Shown: positions 32,561 to 39,793 of the stretch, piece after piece
How the letters are laid out: every line of letters starts with the position of its first letter
Numbering within the stretch: the stretch's first letter is position 1
Assembly: GCA_017453485.1 (NCBI GenBank)
Contig: JAFTEW010000041.1
Location: 1-39,793, forward strand
Direction: 5' to 3'
DNA from: Alphaproteobacteria bacterium
GTDB taxonomy: Bacteria > Pseudomonadota > Alphaproteobacteria > CAAHEQ01 > UBA3637
DNA length: 39,793 nucleotides
Notes under the pieces: generated by a model
Database searches by the model: none
Told to the model about the DNA's origin: nothing
Seen by the model: the letters and a program-made list of their open reading frames with translations, nothing else
Made by a program: the position numbers and the translations under genes

Positions 32561-33037
32561 ATGGAAATCACACCCATTGTATCGACATTAACCACGGCCG
32601 CATCGGCCTATTTTATGAAAGAAAGTGTGGATACGCAAAAAAAAGCCATGAAGGCCGAACGGGCCGCCAATCAACGACAGTATGATTTAGAGGTGGCTCA
32701 AAAAAAATTAACGTTGGCCGAGGAACAACGTAAAAACCGAAATTTGTTGGCGCAACAGCAATCGGGCTATCGGGCCAAACTCGGTGCCGCCGGGCTCAGC
32801 GCTCAATCCGGTAGTGGTCGGGCTGTGCTTGATTCAATGAAACAAGAGTATGATACCGAGGATAAATACTTGATCAATCAGGCTAACATTTCTTTGGAAG
32901 CTCTGTTGAACGGCATTAACACAAAACAAAATCGGAATTTATTATCCATGTCATCTTTAAATAACCGACAGATGTCTAATACGTTAAACGCCATTAATAA
33001 TTTTACCTCAAATGCGGGGCGATCTGTCCTGAAATAG
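32561..33037 (+). CDS. Putative internal virion protein (T7 gp14-like)
   Basis: This 158-residue protein is helical and Ala/Gln-rich. A short apolar N-terminus (IVSTLTTAASAYFM) is followed by a long basic coiled coil (QKKAMKAERAANQRQYDLEV, LAEEQRKNRNLLAQQQ) and a low-complexity GAAGLSAQSGSGRA stretch. It sits after the tail nozzle gene, in the position of T7 gp14, which forms part of the DNA-ejection channel. The same Gly/Ser motif followed by DSMKQEYDTEDKYL is familiar from phage internal proteins. No large gp15- or gp16-type genes follow, so the ejection complex, if any, is minimal. Confidence 0.65.
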   Translation: MEITPIVSTLTTAASAYFMKESVDTQKKAMKAERAANQRQYDLEVAQKKLTLAEEQRKNRNLLAQQQSGYRAKLGAAGLSAQSGSGRAVLDSMKQEYDTEDKYLINQANISLEALLNGINTKQNRNLLSMSSLNNRQMSNTLNAINNFTSNAGRSVLK

Positions 33038-33046
33038 GGGGCGGTT

Positions 33047-33328
33047 ATGACGGATGAAAAGGATTTAACCGATTGTTGTCGGGACGGCTTAAATCGGGCT
33101 TTGGCATCCTATCGCCGTTTTCAAACGTCTGAGGCCCCTTTGGATGCCAAGGGATTTACCGCGTATCATAACGCCTGTAAGGCCGCATTACTGCATATTG
33201 CCGTTTTGTTGAAATTGGTCCCGCCGGATTCTCAAACGAATCAAAATCGGGCAGGGGATTGGCTTGCGGCGGCCCAAGCTGCTTTGCGATCGGAAACGGA
33301 GGGAAAAGATGATGAGCTCTTTGATTGA
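33047..33328 (+). CDS. Hypothetical protein, position of a small terminase subunit
   Basis: This 93-residue helical protein is not similar to anything I can name. It has a Cys-containing start (DLTDCCRDGLNRALASYRRF) and an Ala/Leu-rich centre (CKAALLHIAVLLKLV), and ends with an acidic tail. It overlaps the large terminase gene by 20 bases. T7-like phages place the small terminase just before the large one, so a DNA-recognition role is plausible from context alone. If it is a small terminase, it would set packaging specificity, which matters for judging whether host DNA is packaged. Confidence 0.45.
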   Translation: MTDEKDLTDCCRDGLNRALASYRRFQTSEAPLDAKGFTAYHNACKAALLHIAVLLKLVPPDSQTNQNRAGDWLAAAQAALRSETEGKDDELFD

Positions 33329-34718
33329 GTTTATTTGGATTTGGGACAAAGTGCAAGGATTTAACTTACCCCGCCATCACCGAATGATGGCCCGATTTTT
33401 GACGGGTCTTTATCGGGACCGGGAAAGCGGATTATTGATGGCTTTTCGAAATTCGGGAAAGTCAACGATTGTCGGATTGTTTTGTGCCTGGCTGTTGTTG
33501 AATAATCCGGACCTCCGTATTCTGATTCTGTCGGCCGATCAAGGGTTGGCCAGAAAAATGGTTCATCACATAAAAAAAATTATTGAACGCCATCCCTTGA
33601 CCCGAACACTGGTGCCGGAGGATAAAGATGAGTGGGCCGCCGGTCGATTTACGGTTCGTCGCTCGGGCGGGTTTCGGGATCCGTCCGTTTTGGCTTGCGG
33701 ACTTATGACGAATATAACGGGATGCCGGGCTGATATAATTATCTGTGATGATGTAGAAGTTCCCAAAACCTGTGATACGGTCGGTAAAAGGGAGATTCTG
33801 CGCCGAAAACTGGATGAATTAAACTATATTTTGACTCCCGGTGGGGTGGTGCTTTATATCGGAACACCGCATACGGCAGATACCATTTATGATACGGGGC
33901 CAGCCGGTTTTTTAAGTGCTTGGCGGCAAATGAAATTACCGTTATTAAAGTCGGATGGCACGTCGGCATGGCCGGAACGATTCGGGCTGGAACAAATTGA
34001 TGCCTTGAAAAAGAAGACCGGCCCACGTCAATTTGCTGCTCAGATGATGTTGGAACCGATTTCTGTTTTTGAAAGCCGGTTGGATAGCAGTCGCCTGAAA
34101 TTTTACCAAGGTGATTTGGATTATCGGGAGGCAAACGGTCGCGGTATTTTGTCTTTAAACGGTTATCGGTTGTGCGGCTGCGCCTGTTGGTGGGACCCGG
34201 CTTTCGGCTCTCCGACGGGTGATAAAAGCGTGGTTGCCTGTGTTTTTTTTGATGAACGGGGTATAGCCTATATCCATCGGATTTTATACTTAACCGTGCC
34301 GCCGGATTGTGAGGCAACAGCCTATCAATGTGGGGCTGTGCAACGCCTGATAGCCGATTGTCATATTCCCGCCATCCATTTGGAAACAAACGGAATCGGT
34401 AAGTTTTTGCCGGCACTGCTGCGGCAAACGTTGGCACGGTCCGGGACACCTTGTGCCGTGATAGAAGAAACATCCCGTCGCAATAAGGTTGAACGTATTT
34501 TATCGGCATTGGATGCCCCTTTGATGAACGGCAATTTATGGGTTCATGAATCGGTTCGGTCAACGCCGTTTATACAAGAAATGCAGGATTTTAAACCCGG
34601 TGGTCCCTGTCATGATGACGGTTTGGATGCCGTTGCGGGATGCTTGTCAATTGAACCAGTCCGACTGCAAAAACGGATGGGAACGATTATTAAAAATACA
34701 TTAGAATGGAGATTTTAA
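33309..34718 (+). CDS. Phage terminase large subunit
   Basis: This is the motor and nuclease that packages DNA into the capsid. The 469-residue protein has a complete ATPase: Walker A FRNSGKST (residues 45-52), Walker B ADIIICDDVE (about 141-150) and a coupling-type YIGTPHT near 183. Its RNase H-like nuclease is intact too: Asp296 in WWDPAFGSPTGDKS, Glu359 in HLETNGIG, and Asp436/Asp437 with Asp440 in CHDDGLDAVAG. I chose the ATG at 33309 (tandem ATG) with GGAGGGAAAA upstream; the frame is open from 33264. Intact ATPase and nuclease residues imply that packaging is still selected. It belongs with the T7-like gp19 type. Confidence 0.93.
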   Translation: MMSSLIEFIWIWDKVQGFNLPRHHRMMARFLTGLYRDRESGLLMAFRNSGKSTIVGLFCAWLLLNNPDLRILILSADQGLARKMVHHIKKIIERHPLTRTLVPEDKDEWAAGRFTVRRSGGFRDPSVLACGLMTNITGCRADIIICDDVEVPKTCDTVGKREILRRKLDELNYILTPGGVVLYIGTPHTADTIYDTGPAGFLSAWRQMKLPLLKSDGTSAWPERFGLEQIDALKKKTGPRQFAAQMMLEPISVFESRLDSSRLKFYQGDLDYREANGRGILSLNGYRLCGCACWWDPAFGSPTGDKSVVACVFFDERGIAYIHRILYLTVPPDCEATAYQCGAVQRLIADCHIPAIHLETNGIGKFLPALLRQTLARSGTPCAVIEETSRRNKVERILSALDAPLMNGNLWVHESVRSTPFIQEMQDFKPGGPCHDDGLDAVAGCLSIEPVRLQKRMGTIIKNTLEWRF

Positions 34719-34719
34719 T

Positions 34720-35115
34720 ATGGATAAAGAAACGGAAATTTTGGCTAAGACCATTTATGGAGAAGCCCGGGGCGAGGGGCTATCCGGTATGGAAGCCATC
34801 GCTAATGTTATTATGAACAGAGTTCATAAAAAAAGTTGGTGGGGCAAGACGATATCGGAAGTTTGCTTAAAACCGAAACAATTTTCCTGTTGGAATGAAA
34901 ATGATCCGAATGCTAAATTGATAAAAGGTGATTTAACGAAAGATTCTGTTTTTCGTGTTTGTTGCCGTATTGCTAAACGAGCCATAAAGGGTCTCTTACC
35001 GGATATTACAAAAGGTTCCACCCATTACCATGCGTTATCGGTCAATCCGGCCTGGGCCAATCGATTGGTGCCGAATGCACAAATCGGGAATCATTTATTT
35101 TATACCTGTAATTAA
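34720..35115 (+). CDS. SleB-type cell wall hydrolase (endolysin)
   Basis: This 131-residue enzyme belongs to the hydrolase_2/SleB family, which cleaves peptidoglycan glycan strands. The signature TIYGEARGEG at residues 11-20 carries the catalytic glutamate. GMEAIANVIMNRV, PKQFSCWNEND and a C-terminal GSTHYHA motif follow, all typical. It has no signal peptide and thus needs a holin or another route to reach the wall. It lies 1 base after the terminase stop, in the lysis part of the cluster. The sequence appears functional. Confidence 0.92.
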   Translation: MDKETEILAKTIYGEARGEGLSGMEAIANVIMNRVHKKSWWGKTISEVCLKPKQFSCWNENDPNAKLIKGDLTKDSVFRVCCRIAKRAIKGLLPDITKGSTHYHALSVNPAWANRLVPNAQIGNHLFYTCN

Positions 35116-35127
35116 AGGAGACAGAAA

Positions 35128-35433
35128 ATGCCCACATTAACCATGGAAATCGGAAAATTGATGGCTTTGGTGGATACCCTTCAAAAGCAATTACAATCAA
35201 TACAAAAGGAAATCTGCCAAACCAAAAATCAAATCACGGATGTGCATACGGAATTGTTGAATTTTATGGCGACGGTTCAAAAAAAATCCGTGTGTCAGGC
35301 CCTTCACGATAAATTGGCCCAAAACTATGTGGCAAAATCCGAAATTGCCCCGTTAAAGGCCTTTGTCGCGATGATTACCCTGACGACAGTGACGGCTATT
35401 GGAGCCGCTTTTTTTAACTTAATTTTAAAATGA
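35128..35433 (+). CDS. Small protein with C-terminal membrane segment, possible lysis accessory
   Basis: This is a 101-residue protein. The first two thirds form a charged coiled coil (LVDTLQKQLQSIQKEICQTKNQ). A hydrophobic segment ends the protein (VAMITLTTVTAIGAAFFNLIL, about 79-100). Such a coil-plus-anchor layout appears in phage holin or spanin-related proteins and in virion-associated anchors. It follows the lysin gene after 12 bases with an AAAGGAGA ribosome binding site. The role is inferred from architecture and position only. Confidence 0.6.
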   Translation: MPTLTMEIGKLMALVDTLQKQLQSIQKEICQTKNQITDVHTELLNFMATVQKKSVCQALHDKLAQNYVAKSEIAPLKAFVAMITLTTVTAIGAAFFNLILK

Positions 35434-35444
35434 AAGGAAATGAA

Positions 35445-35624
35445 ATGTTTGCTTTTTTAATCACTTATTGGGATGAAATGCTTATTGCCATATCCGGCAT
35501 CGTATCCGGTGCCAGTGCTTTGGCGGCTCTAACGCCGACCGGTAAAGATGATACTTTTTGGGCCAATATTAAAAAAGGGTTAGATGTTCTAGCCTTAAAT
35601 GTCGGTCATGCTAAGGCTGCCTAA
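35445..35624 (+). CDS. Small membrane protein, possible holin
   Basis: This 59-residue protein has one hydrophobic stretch near the N-terminus (MLIAISGIVSGASALAALT, about 11-29) and a polar C-terminal half (KDDTFWANIKKGLDVLALNV). The ATG at 35445 has AAAGGAAA upstream and fits better than the ATG overlapping the previous stop at 35430. A holin role is plausible by size and place next to the lysin. The stop codon overlaps that of the convergent Bax/DUF192 gene, so the phage-derived block ends without any intergenic sequence. Confidence 0.6.
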   Translation: MFAFLITYWDEMLIAISGIVSGASALAALTPTGKDDTFWANIKKGLDVLALNVGHAKAA

Positions 35625-36886
35625 AATTTAATTTTATCCCCGATTTTTAAAGAATCTTTTTGCACCGTTCCGGCCGGAAATTCGATAAATCCCAATGTCA
35701 ATTTTTCCGGTCCGTGCGGTGTTTCATCCAAAGGGGCCACATTTTCCAATATGTGGACAATGGTATGATTTTCATCAAAAAAGACAATGTCCAGTGGCAC
35801 AAACGTATTTTTCATCCAAATGGCAATTTGCTGTGGTTTATCGCCCCAAAAAACCATGCCCGTTCGTTCCGGCACATGTGTCCGAAACATCAAACCGCGT
35901 AATCGCTGTTCTCTGGTGCGGGCTTCTTCCACCGTATAGGAATGATGATTAATTGCTATTTCTCCCTTATCAAAAGTGATTGGATTTTGGGGTAAAAAGC
36001 CGATGGTATCCGGTATTTCATATCCGAGTTCTGCCGCCCGCAGATGCAATTTGTCGGTATAATCCGGATCCTCCATTTTGTAATCCCCCAACCAACGCAA
36101 TACCCGATAGCCGACGTCGGTATAATCCCGACTGTTCAGGTTTGCACGCGATATCCGCCAATAGTCCAGTGGCGGCATACCGTTCATCTCCCGGGCATAA
36201 GCGGCGGTCGCTTCCGTCAGCGAATCAAAAGGAATCCGATCATATGTTTTTCGGTCTAACCATCCGATTTGATCATAGGGAGAATCCAAATGGTTTTTCC
36301 CCCAATCGGTGGCTTCGGCAGCCTGTATTACGGCCGTCATCGGCGGAATACAATCTACTTTGGCAATCAAATCCGCCATTTGTGCTGTTGGCACTTTTCG
36401 GGATTTAGCGTCATACTTGGCCACCAATTGGTTGAAAAATTCGGATTCTTTTGTTGTCCAAGTTTCCCCTTTTTGTTGTTTTTGGCGCAATAGTGTCAAA
36501 ATGGCGCGCTCTTTTAAAATATTTTCATTCTCCCGCAAAATAAGGGCACCGATAACTTGTGCAAATAAATTTTTATCCCCCTGTTCGGCAAAATCATCCG
36601 GCAACTTATCCACAAAAATACGGGGTAGTTTGTCCTCAGTTGCTTCGGAAAACCAAGCCCGCAACTCGGCCGTTGTGTGAGGACGGATAACGGTTTCCGA
36701 GGCGGGATGTGTTATTCGATCAATTAAAAATTCGGCCGGTGTCGGAACGGAAACAGACTTTTGCATTTCGGGCTCAAATTGTTGAACGGTCCGGGACGAT
36801 TTCTGATTTAAACATAAAAAAGTACCGCCGACAATGCTCATTGCCACAACACATATCAGAACACCTAAAATAACTTTCCGTTTCAT
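35621..36886 (-). CDS. Bax-like glucosaminidase / DUF192 fusion protein
   Basis: This is a predicted membrane-anchored envelope protein, 421 residues. The N-terminal anchor is residues about 3-22 (KVILGVLICVVAMSIVGG). Residues about 100-280 match the Bax/glucosaminidase type: PPMTAVIQAAEATDWGKNHL with the expected catalytic Glu, then SLTEATAAYAREMNGMPPL. The C-terminal 115 residues are a complete DUF192 domain: EQRLRGLMFRTHVP, GMVFWGDKPQQIAIWMKNTFVPLDIVFF and LTLGFIEFPAGT. I chose ATG 36886 (GGGGGAAAT upstream). It follows murJ by 11 bases, so the peptidoglycan link is supported by context. The domain fusion is unusual. Confidence 0.8.
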   Translation of the reverse strand: MKRKVILGVLICVVAMSIVGGTFLCLNQKSSRTVQQFEPEMQKSVSVPTPAEFLIDRITHPASETVIRPHTTAELRAWFSEATEDKLPRIFVDKLPDDFAEQGDKNLFAQVIGALILRENENILKERAILTLLRQKQQKGETWTTKESEFFNQLVAKYDAKSRKVPTAQMADLIAKVDCIPPMTAVIQAAEATDWGKNHLDSPYDQIGWLDRKTYDRIPFDSLTEATAAYAREMNGMPPLDYWRISRANLNSRDYTDVGYRVLRWLGDYKMEDPDYTDKLHLRAAELGYEIPDTIGFLPQNPITFDKGEIAINHHSYTVEEARTREQRLRGLMFRTHVPERTGMVFWGDKPQQIAIWMKNTFVPLDIVFFDENHTIVHILENVAPLDETPHGPEKLTLGFIEFPAGTVQKDSLKIGDKIKF

Positions 36887-36897
36887 ATTTCCCCCGT

Positions 36898-38487
36898 TTA
36901 ATTCAGCCGCTTTTGCTTTAACAATGTTTTTATCTGAGACAGCGGGATACCGCCGCTGATTATCAAAGTGCCGACAAAAACAATGATACTGATGCCAATT
37001 AATCCCCCTAATGCCACGAAAGACAGAATACTTGTTCCGTGTTCCCAATGCGGTATATATAGGGTGACTAAGGCTTTAAGTCCATATAAAACACCGCCCA
37101 TTAATAAACCGGCACCGATAATTCGCGGAAACCGATAGCAGAATGTCTTATCCAGCATAAAGTCCCCCCGATGATGCAAGCGGACCATATACTGAACGGC
37201 ATTAATCCAAACGGAAATACCGGTTGCCAGGGCTATGCCGGCATATCCCCAAAATTGCATAAAAACAACGCCCATCATCACATTTAAAACAACACCGACA
37301 ATGGCGATTTTTACCGGGGTGGTTGTGTCCCCGCGGGCATAGAAGAACGGCGCCAAGGTTTTTGTCATCATATAGGCCGGCAATCCGAAAGCAAAAATCG
37401 TTAAAGCCCGCGCCGTGTGAAGGGTATCATTGGCGGTAAACTTACCGTGTTCAAATAAGATACCGATAATGGGATGCGATAAAAAAATCAGGCCCAACAT
37501 GGAAGAAACCGACAAAGCCACCGATACTTCCAGTCCTCTGTTTAAGTGTAAGTTAGCCAATTCCGTCTGACCGGTTTTGATATACTTGGATAAAACCGGT
37601 AATAAAACCGTCCCGATGGCGACGCCGATAATCCCGATGGGCAGTTGAAACAAATGGTTGGCATAATTCAACCAAGAAATAGCCCCTGCACCGACCAATG
37701 ACACCAACAAAGTATCCAAAAATAAATTGATTTGATAAACACCTGATCCTAAAACACCGGGGGCCATTTTTTTCAAAAGCGTCTTGACACCGGTCCCGAT
37801 ATGGCAAAGGGCTTTAATCGGTCCGATTAACCGGAATGTCATACCGATTTTTTTGATATGCCACAGCAAAAAACAAAATTCAACAATCCCTGCAACAAAT
37901 ACCCCCCAGGCCAAAGCAAAAGCCGGTGCATACGGGGATTGAATAAAAGGGGTCATGATGATTAAAAAGGTAATCATCACTATGTTTAAAAGTGTTGGGG
38001 TAAAGGCTGCCGCCCCAAAACGGCCGGCCGAATTGAGTATCCCCGAAAATAAAGACACCAATGATACAAACAATAAAAACGGGAATGTAATGCGCGATAA
38101 AGTTGTTGTCAGGGCTAATTTGCCCGGGATTTCTTCAAAGCCGGGGGCCAGAATAAACATCAGATTCGGCATTAAAATTTCCATCACAACCGTAAAGATT
38201 AACAGCACATAGAACAAAAATCCGAATACGGCCCGAGCAAAGATAAGGGCTTGCTTTTTTCCATGTGTTTGTAATTCTCCGGAAAAAAGAGGAACAAAGG
38301 CTACATTTAAGGTTCCTTCGGCAAATAGGCTGCGGAACAGATTCGGAAAGCGCAAAGCGACAAAAAAAGCATCCGCCATCATCCCGGCCCCCAAGTAGCG
38401 GGCCAATAAAATTTCGCGAATAAAACCGACAACACGACTAATCGCCGTGCAACCACCGACCGTGGCAATGGATGAATGCAATGACAT
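36898..38487 (-). CDS. murJ: Lipid II flippase MurJ
   Basis: This is the essential flippase that moves lipid II across the inner membrane for peptidoglycan synthesis. The 529-residue protein starts MSLHSSIATVGGCTAISRVVGFIREILLA in part (IATVGGCTAISRVVGFI), the standard MurJ beginning. It has about 14 membrane segments, with GLFILLPVLS-like VGVAIGTVLLPVLSK and TLAPFFYARGDTTTPVKIA. The family start fixes ATG 38487, although the frame is open to 38547. A canonical promoter has its -10 only 6 bases before this ATG, so the mRNA may be leaderless. Confidence 0.97.
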   Translation of the reverse strand: MSLHSSIATVGGCTAISRVVGFIREILLARYLGAGMMADAFFVALRFPNLFRSLFAEGTLNVAFVPLFSGELQTHGKKQALIFARAVFGFLFYVLLIFTVVMEILMPNLMFILAPGFEEIPGKLALTTTLSRITFPFLLFVSLVSLFSGILNSAGRFGAAAFTPTLLNIVMITFLIIMTPFIQSPYAPAFALAWGVFVAGIVEFCFLLWHIKKIGMTFRLIGPIKALCHIGTGVKTLLKKMAPGVLGSGVYQINLFLDTLLVSLVGAGAISWLNYANHLFQLPIGIIGVAIGTVLLPVLSKYIKTGQTELANLHLNRGLEVSVALSVSSMLGLIFLSHPIIGILFEHGKFTANDTLHTARALTIFAFGLPAYMMTKTLAPFFYARGDTTTPVKIAIVGVVLNVMMGVVFMQFWGYAGIALATGISVWINAVQYMVRLHHRGDFMLDKTFCYRFPRIIGAGLLMGGVLYGLKALVTLYIPHWEHGTSILSFVALGGLIGISIIVFVGTLIISGGIPLSQIKTLLKQKRLN

Positions 38488-38493
38488 ACAAAC

Positions 38494-38522
38494 CTTATAC
38501 GTCAAAAAGAAATGACTTGCAA
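38494..38522 (-). promoter_or_regulatory. Promoter of murJ, predicting a leaderless mRNA
   Basis: On the minus strand TTGCAA (38517-38522), 17 bases, TATAAG (38494-38499). The start codon at 38485-38487 is 6 bases further, where transcription should begin. Confidence 0.65.
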
Positions 38523-38568
38523 GCGAAAAGGAGAGGGGCATAGCCATATTTTTTTAAAAGGGAGTATC

Positions 38569-38654
38569 GGGTATATCTTAACCCTTACGGCCTTATATGG
38601 CTCACCGCCCGATCAAGTCAGTGATTTTCTTGCCCGGGCGGTGGAGGGTATATC
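38569..38654. other. Structured non-coding gap between pilin-like gene and murJ
   Basis: CACCGCCCG (38603-38611) and CGGGCGGTG (38635-38643) form a 9-bp stem with an inner CAAG/CTTG helix. The block is framed by two direct copies of GGGTATATC (38569-38577 and 38646-38654). It has no classic U-tract. It may be a small RNA, a transcript 3-prime end or a small insertion. Confidence 0.45.
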
Positions 38655-38661
38655 GTTTTAA

Positions 38662-39753
38662 TTACCGACAAACAACACCTGCAGCACACCAGTATCCGTC
38701 AGGTCGCCCCGTGTATATGGATGAAGCACTTGTTGCGGTCATACTGAGGTTTCCACCTTGAACCCAATAGGATCCACCACAGGGTTTGGGTAAAGAAGGA
38801 CGTAATTTTTCGGAAACAGCAACAAATTCTGCGGCGGTCAATAATCTTTTACCGATTGTCGCGCAGTAATCCTCGGCCGACCAACGGGGAATATATCCCC
38901 ATCCGCAATCCGCATATCCGGTATCCGGCCGACACCAAGATTTGAGTTCGGTTGCCGAATTGTAATAATAGGTCACTCCGTCTATTGTAATGCTACGCGG
39001 TTTGGCTTTCAAGCATTTATTTGGCGTATTCGGGGCACCATAGTAACAAAACTCACCGGACGGACAAACGCCCGCTCTATTACATGGTGTTCCTTCGGAT
39101 GTATTACACCGATTGGTGTTTCCATTGCATGTTCCTTTAAGTCCTCCGATTTCGCACTCTGTTCCTGCCGGAGCAAATGTATATGTTGCGGCGCCGGTAT
39201 TCGGGTCTTGTGTGCATGTTTCACAAACACCCCGCCGACAATCTTCGTTTTCTTGCTTATCTGGGTCACTGTCACTATTTTCTGAGGTTGCTTTTCCCAG
39301 CGTATTACTGAACACAAACTCAATGGCGTTGGCTTCGCCCTGGTCACAGGAATCGGATTCACCGTTGATGGCAACGTCCTCCGGGACTTTCCAATCCATA
39401 CCCTTAATCCGTTCACATACTTCGTCATTCATATTTGATACGATAATGGAAAAGGTTCCGTCATTGTTCTGTGCCGTTTCTACGCCAAAGGCACCGCTGA
39501 TGGACAGGTTCCCATTTGCGTCTTTCCATTCCGGTAGGGTCAGGCTCCCTTGGGTCGTCAGTTCCGTGCTGGCCGTGACAGCCATTTGTGATACGGCCCC
39601 CAGAATTGTATTGGCGTTGGATTTATTGATGGCATAGCGATACCCCGCTATTCCCCCGATCGTCAATACCCCCATAATAGCCAGTGTCCCCAACATCTCT
39701 ACCATACTCCGTCCCGATTGGGTGTTGATATATCTGATTTGTTTTTGTGACAT
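38662..39753 (-). CDS. Pilin-like (type IV) surface protein with Cys-rich and lectin-like tail
   Basis: This 363-residue protein carries a type IV prepilin N-terminus: Gly14 before RSMVEMLG, Glu19 at position +5 of the mature chain, and a hydrophobic helix (MLGTLAIMGVLTIGGIAGY). It should be cleaved by a prepilin peptidase and join a pilus or pseudopilus. Residues about 170-265 are Cys-rich (CRRGVCETCTQDPN, CNRAGVCPSGEFCYYG). The last 100 residues (WSAEDYCATIGKRLLTAAEF, GYWCAAGVVCR) resemble a C-type-lectin-like fold. The protein is large for a major pilin and may be an adhesive minor pilin. An AAAGGAAC ribosome binding site precedes the ATG. Other pilus genes are not in the window. Confidence 0.8.
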   Translation of the reverse strand: MSQKQIRYINTQSGRSMVEMLGTLAIMGVLTIGGIAGYRYAINKSNANTILGAVSQMAVTASTELTTQGSLTLPEWKDANGNLSISGAFGVETAQNNDGTFSIIVSNMNDEVCERIKGMDWKVPEDVAINGESDSCDQGEANAIEFVFSNTLGKATSENSDSDPDKQENEDCRRGVCETCTQDPNTGAATYTFAPAGTECEIGGLKGTCNGNTNRCNTSEGTPCNRAGVCPSGEFCYYGAPNTPNKCLKAKPRSITIDGVTYYYNSATELKSWCRPDTGYADCGWGYIPRWSAEDYCATIGKRLLTAAEFVAVSEKLRPSLPKPCGGSYWVQGGNLSMTATSASSIYTGRPDGYWCAAGVVCR

Positions 39754-39793
39754 TGTTTGTTCCTTTCATATTTTATAAAATCGCCACAGCCCA

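Larger units (their letters stand above)
25800..35624 (+). mobile_element. T7-like virion and packaging gene block; possible domesticated phage or gene-transfer agent
   Basis: Fourteen same-strand genes cover particle building, DNA packaging and lysis in the order of T7 gp8 to gp19. No integrase, RNA or DNA polymerase, or ejection proteins the size of T7 gp15/gp16 are present. All frames are intact. The block sits between host genes (the lnt regulator on the left, a Bax/DUF192 gene and murJ on the right) with no visible attachment repeat or tRNA. The right end overlaps a host stop codon. The matching tail fibre is at 14616-15641. Confidence 0.75.

Noticed and set aside
33739-34563. Long minus-strand reading frame opposite the terminase
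   Set aside because: It is the antisense shadow of the terminase gene and has low-quality, Pro/His/Arg-rich sequence.
36600-36615. A perfect DnaA-box-like TTATCCACA
   Set aside because: It is single, lies inside the Bax/DUF192 coding sequence and has no AT-rich unwinding region or other boxes nearby, so it is not an origin.

Overview
The window looks like a chromosomal segment of an uncultured, moderately AT-rich alphaproteobacterium, most likely a gut-associated lineage. The evidence is a conserved set of single-copy core genes (rpmH-rnpA-yidD-yidC-engB-mnmE-mnmG, rpmJ, lnt, murJ), the alphaproteobacterial pairing of lnt with an S24-type HTH regulator, and a pilin-like protein with a GRSMVEML cleavage motif that I associate with such gut lineages. 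Placement below class level is inference. No tRNA, rRNA, CRISPR array or transposase was seen.

Layout. (1) 1-4640: a + strand operon of unknown function: a double-HTH regulator, two acidic cytoplasmic proteins, an exported secretin-like protein and a bitopic membrane protein. It looks like an uncharacterised envelope apparatus. (2) 4632-5072: a convergent small lipoprotein. (3) 5166-14244: a surface-glycan operon behind a canonical promoter: an RgpF-type glycosyltransferase, the four dTDP-L-rhamnose genes (rmlA, C, D, B), a 944-residue RgpF-HAD fusion and a two-domain glycosyltransferase. (4) 14311-15641 (-): a T7-type tail fibre and a small partner, with their own promoter. (5) 15799-25649 (-): core genes for tRNA modification, GTPases, membrane protein insertion, RNase P, ribosomal proteins and lipoprotein acylation, ending in an S24-type HTH regulator. 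(6) 25800-35624 (+): a compact T7-like virion and packaging cluster: two small leader genes, portal, Bbp19-like protein, scaffold, capsid, two tail tubular proteins, an internal virion-like protein, a possible small terminase, large terminase, SleB lysin and two small membrane proteins. (7) 35621-38487 (-): a Bax-type/DUF192 fusion and murJ. (8) 38662-39753 (-): a pilin-like, Cys-rich surface protein.

The most interesting feature is the phage-derived material. Its gene order follows T7 gp8 to gp19. Every reading frame is open, and the portal, terminase and lysin keep their key features. There is no integrase, polymerase, replication gene or large internal virion protein. Its last gene shares stop-codon bases with a host gene, so no attachment site is visible on that side. 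The tail fibre lies about 11 kb away beyond essential host genes. This fits a domesticated podovirus-type particle, possibly a gene-transfer agent, better than an ordinary prophage, but that is inference.

Promoters in this genome are unusually easy to read: many pair a TTGAC-like -35 with a TATA-like -10 at exactly 17 bp. Ribosome binding sites are typically GAAAGGA-like.
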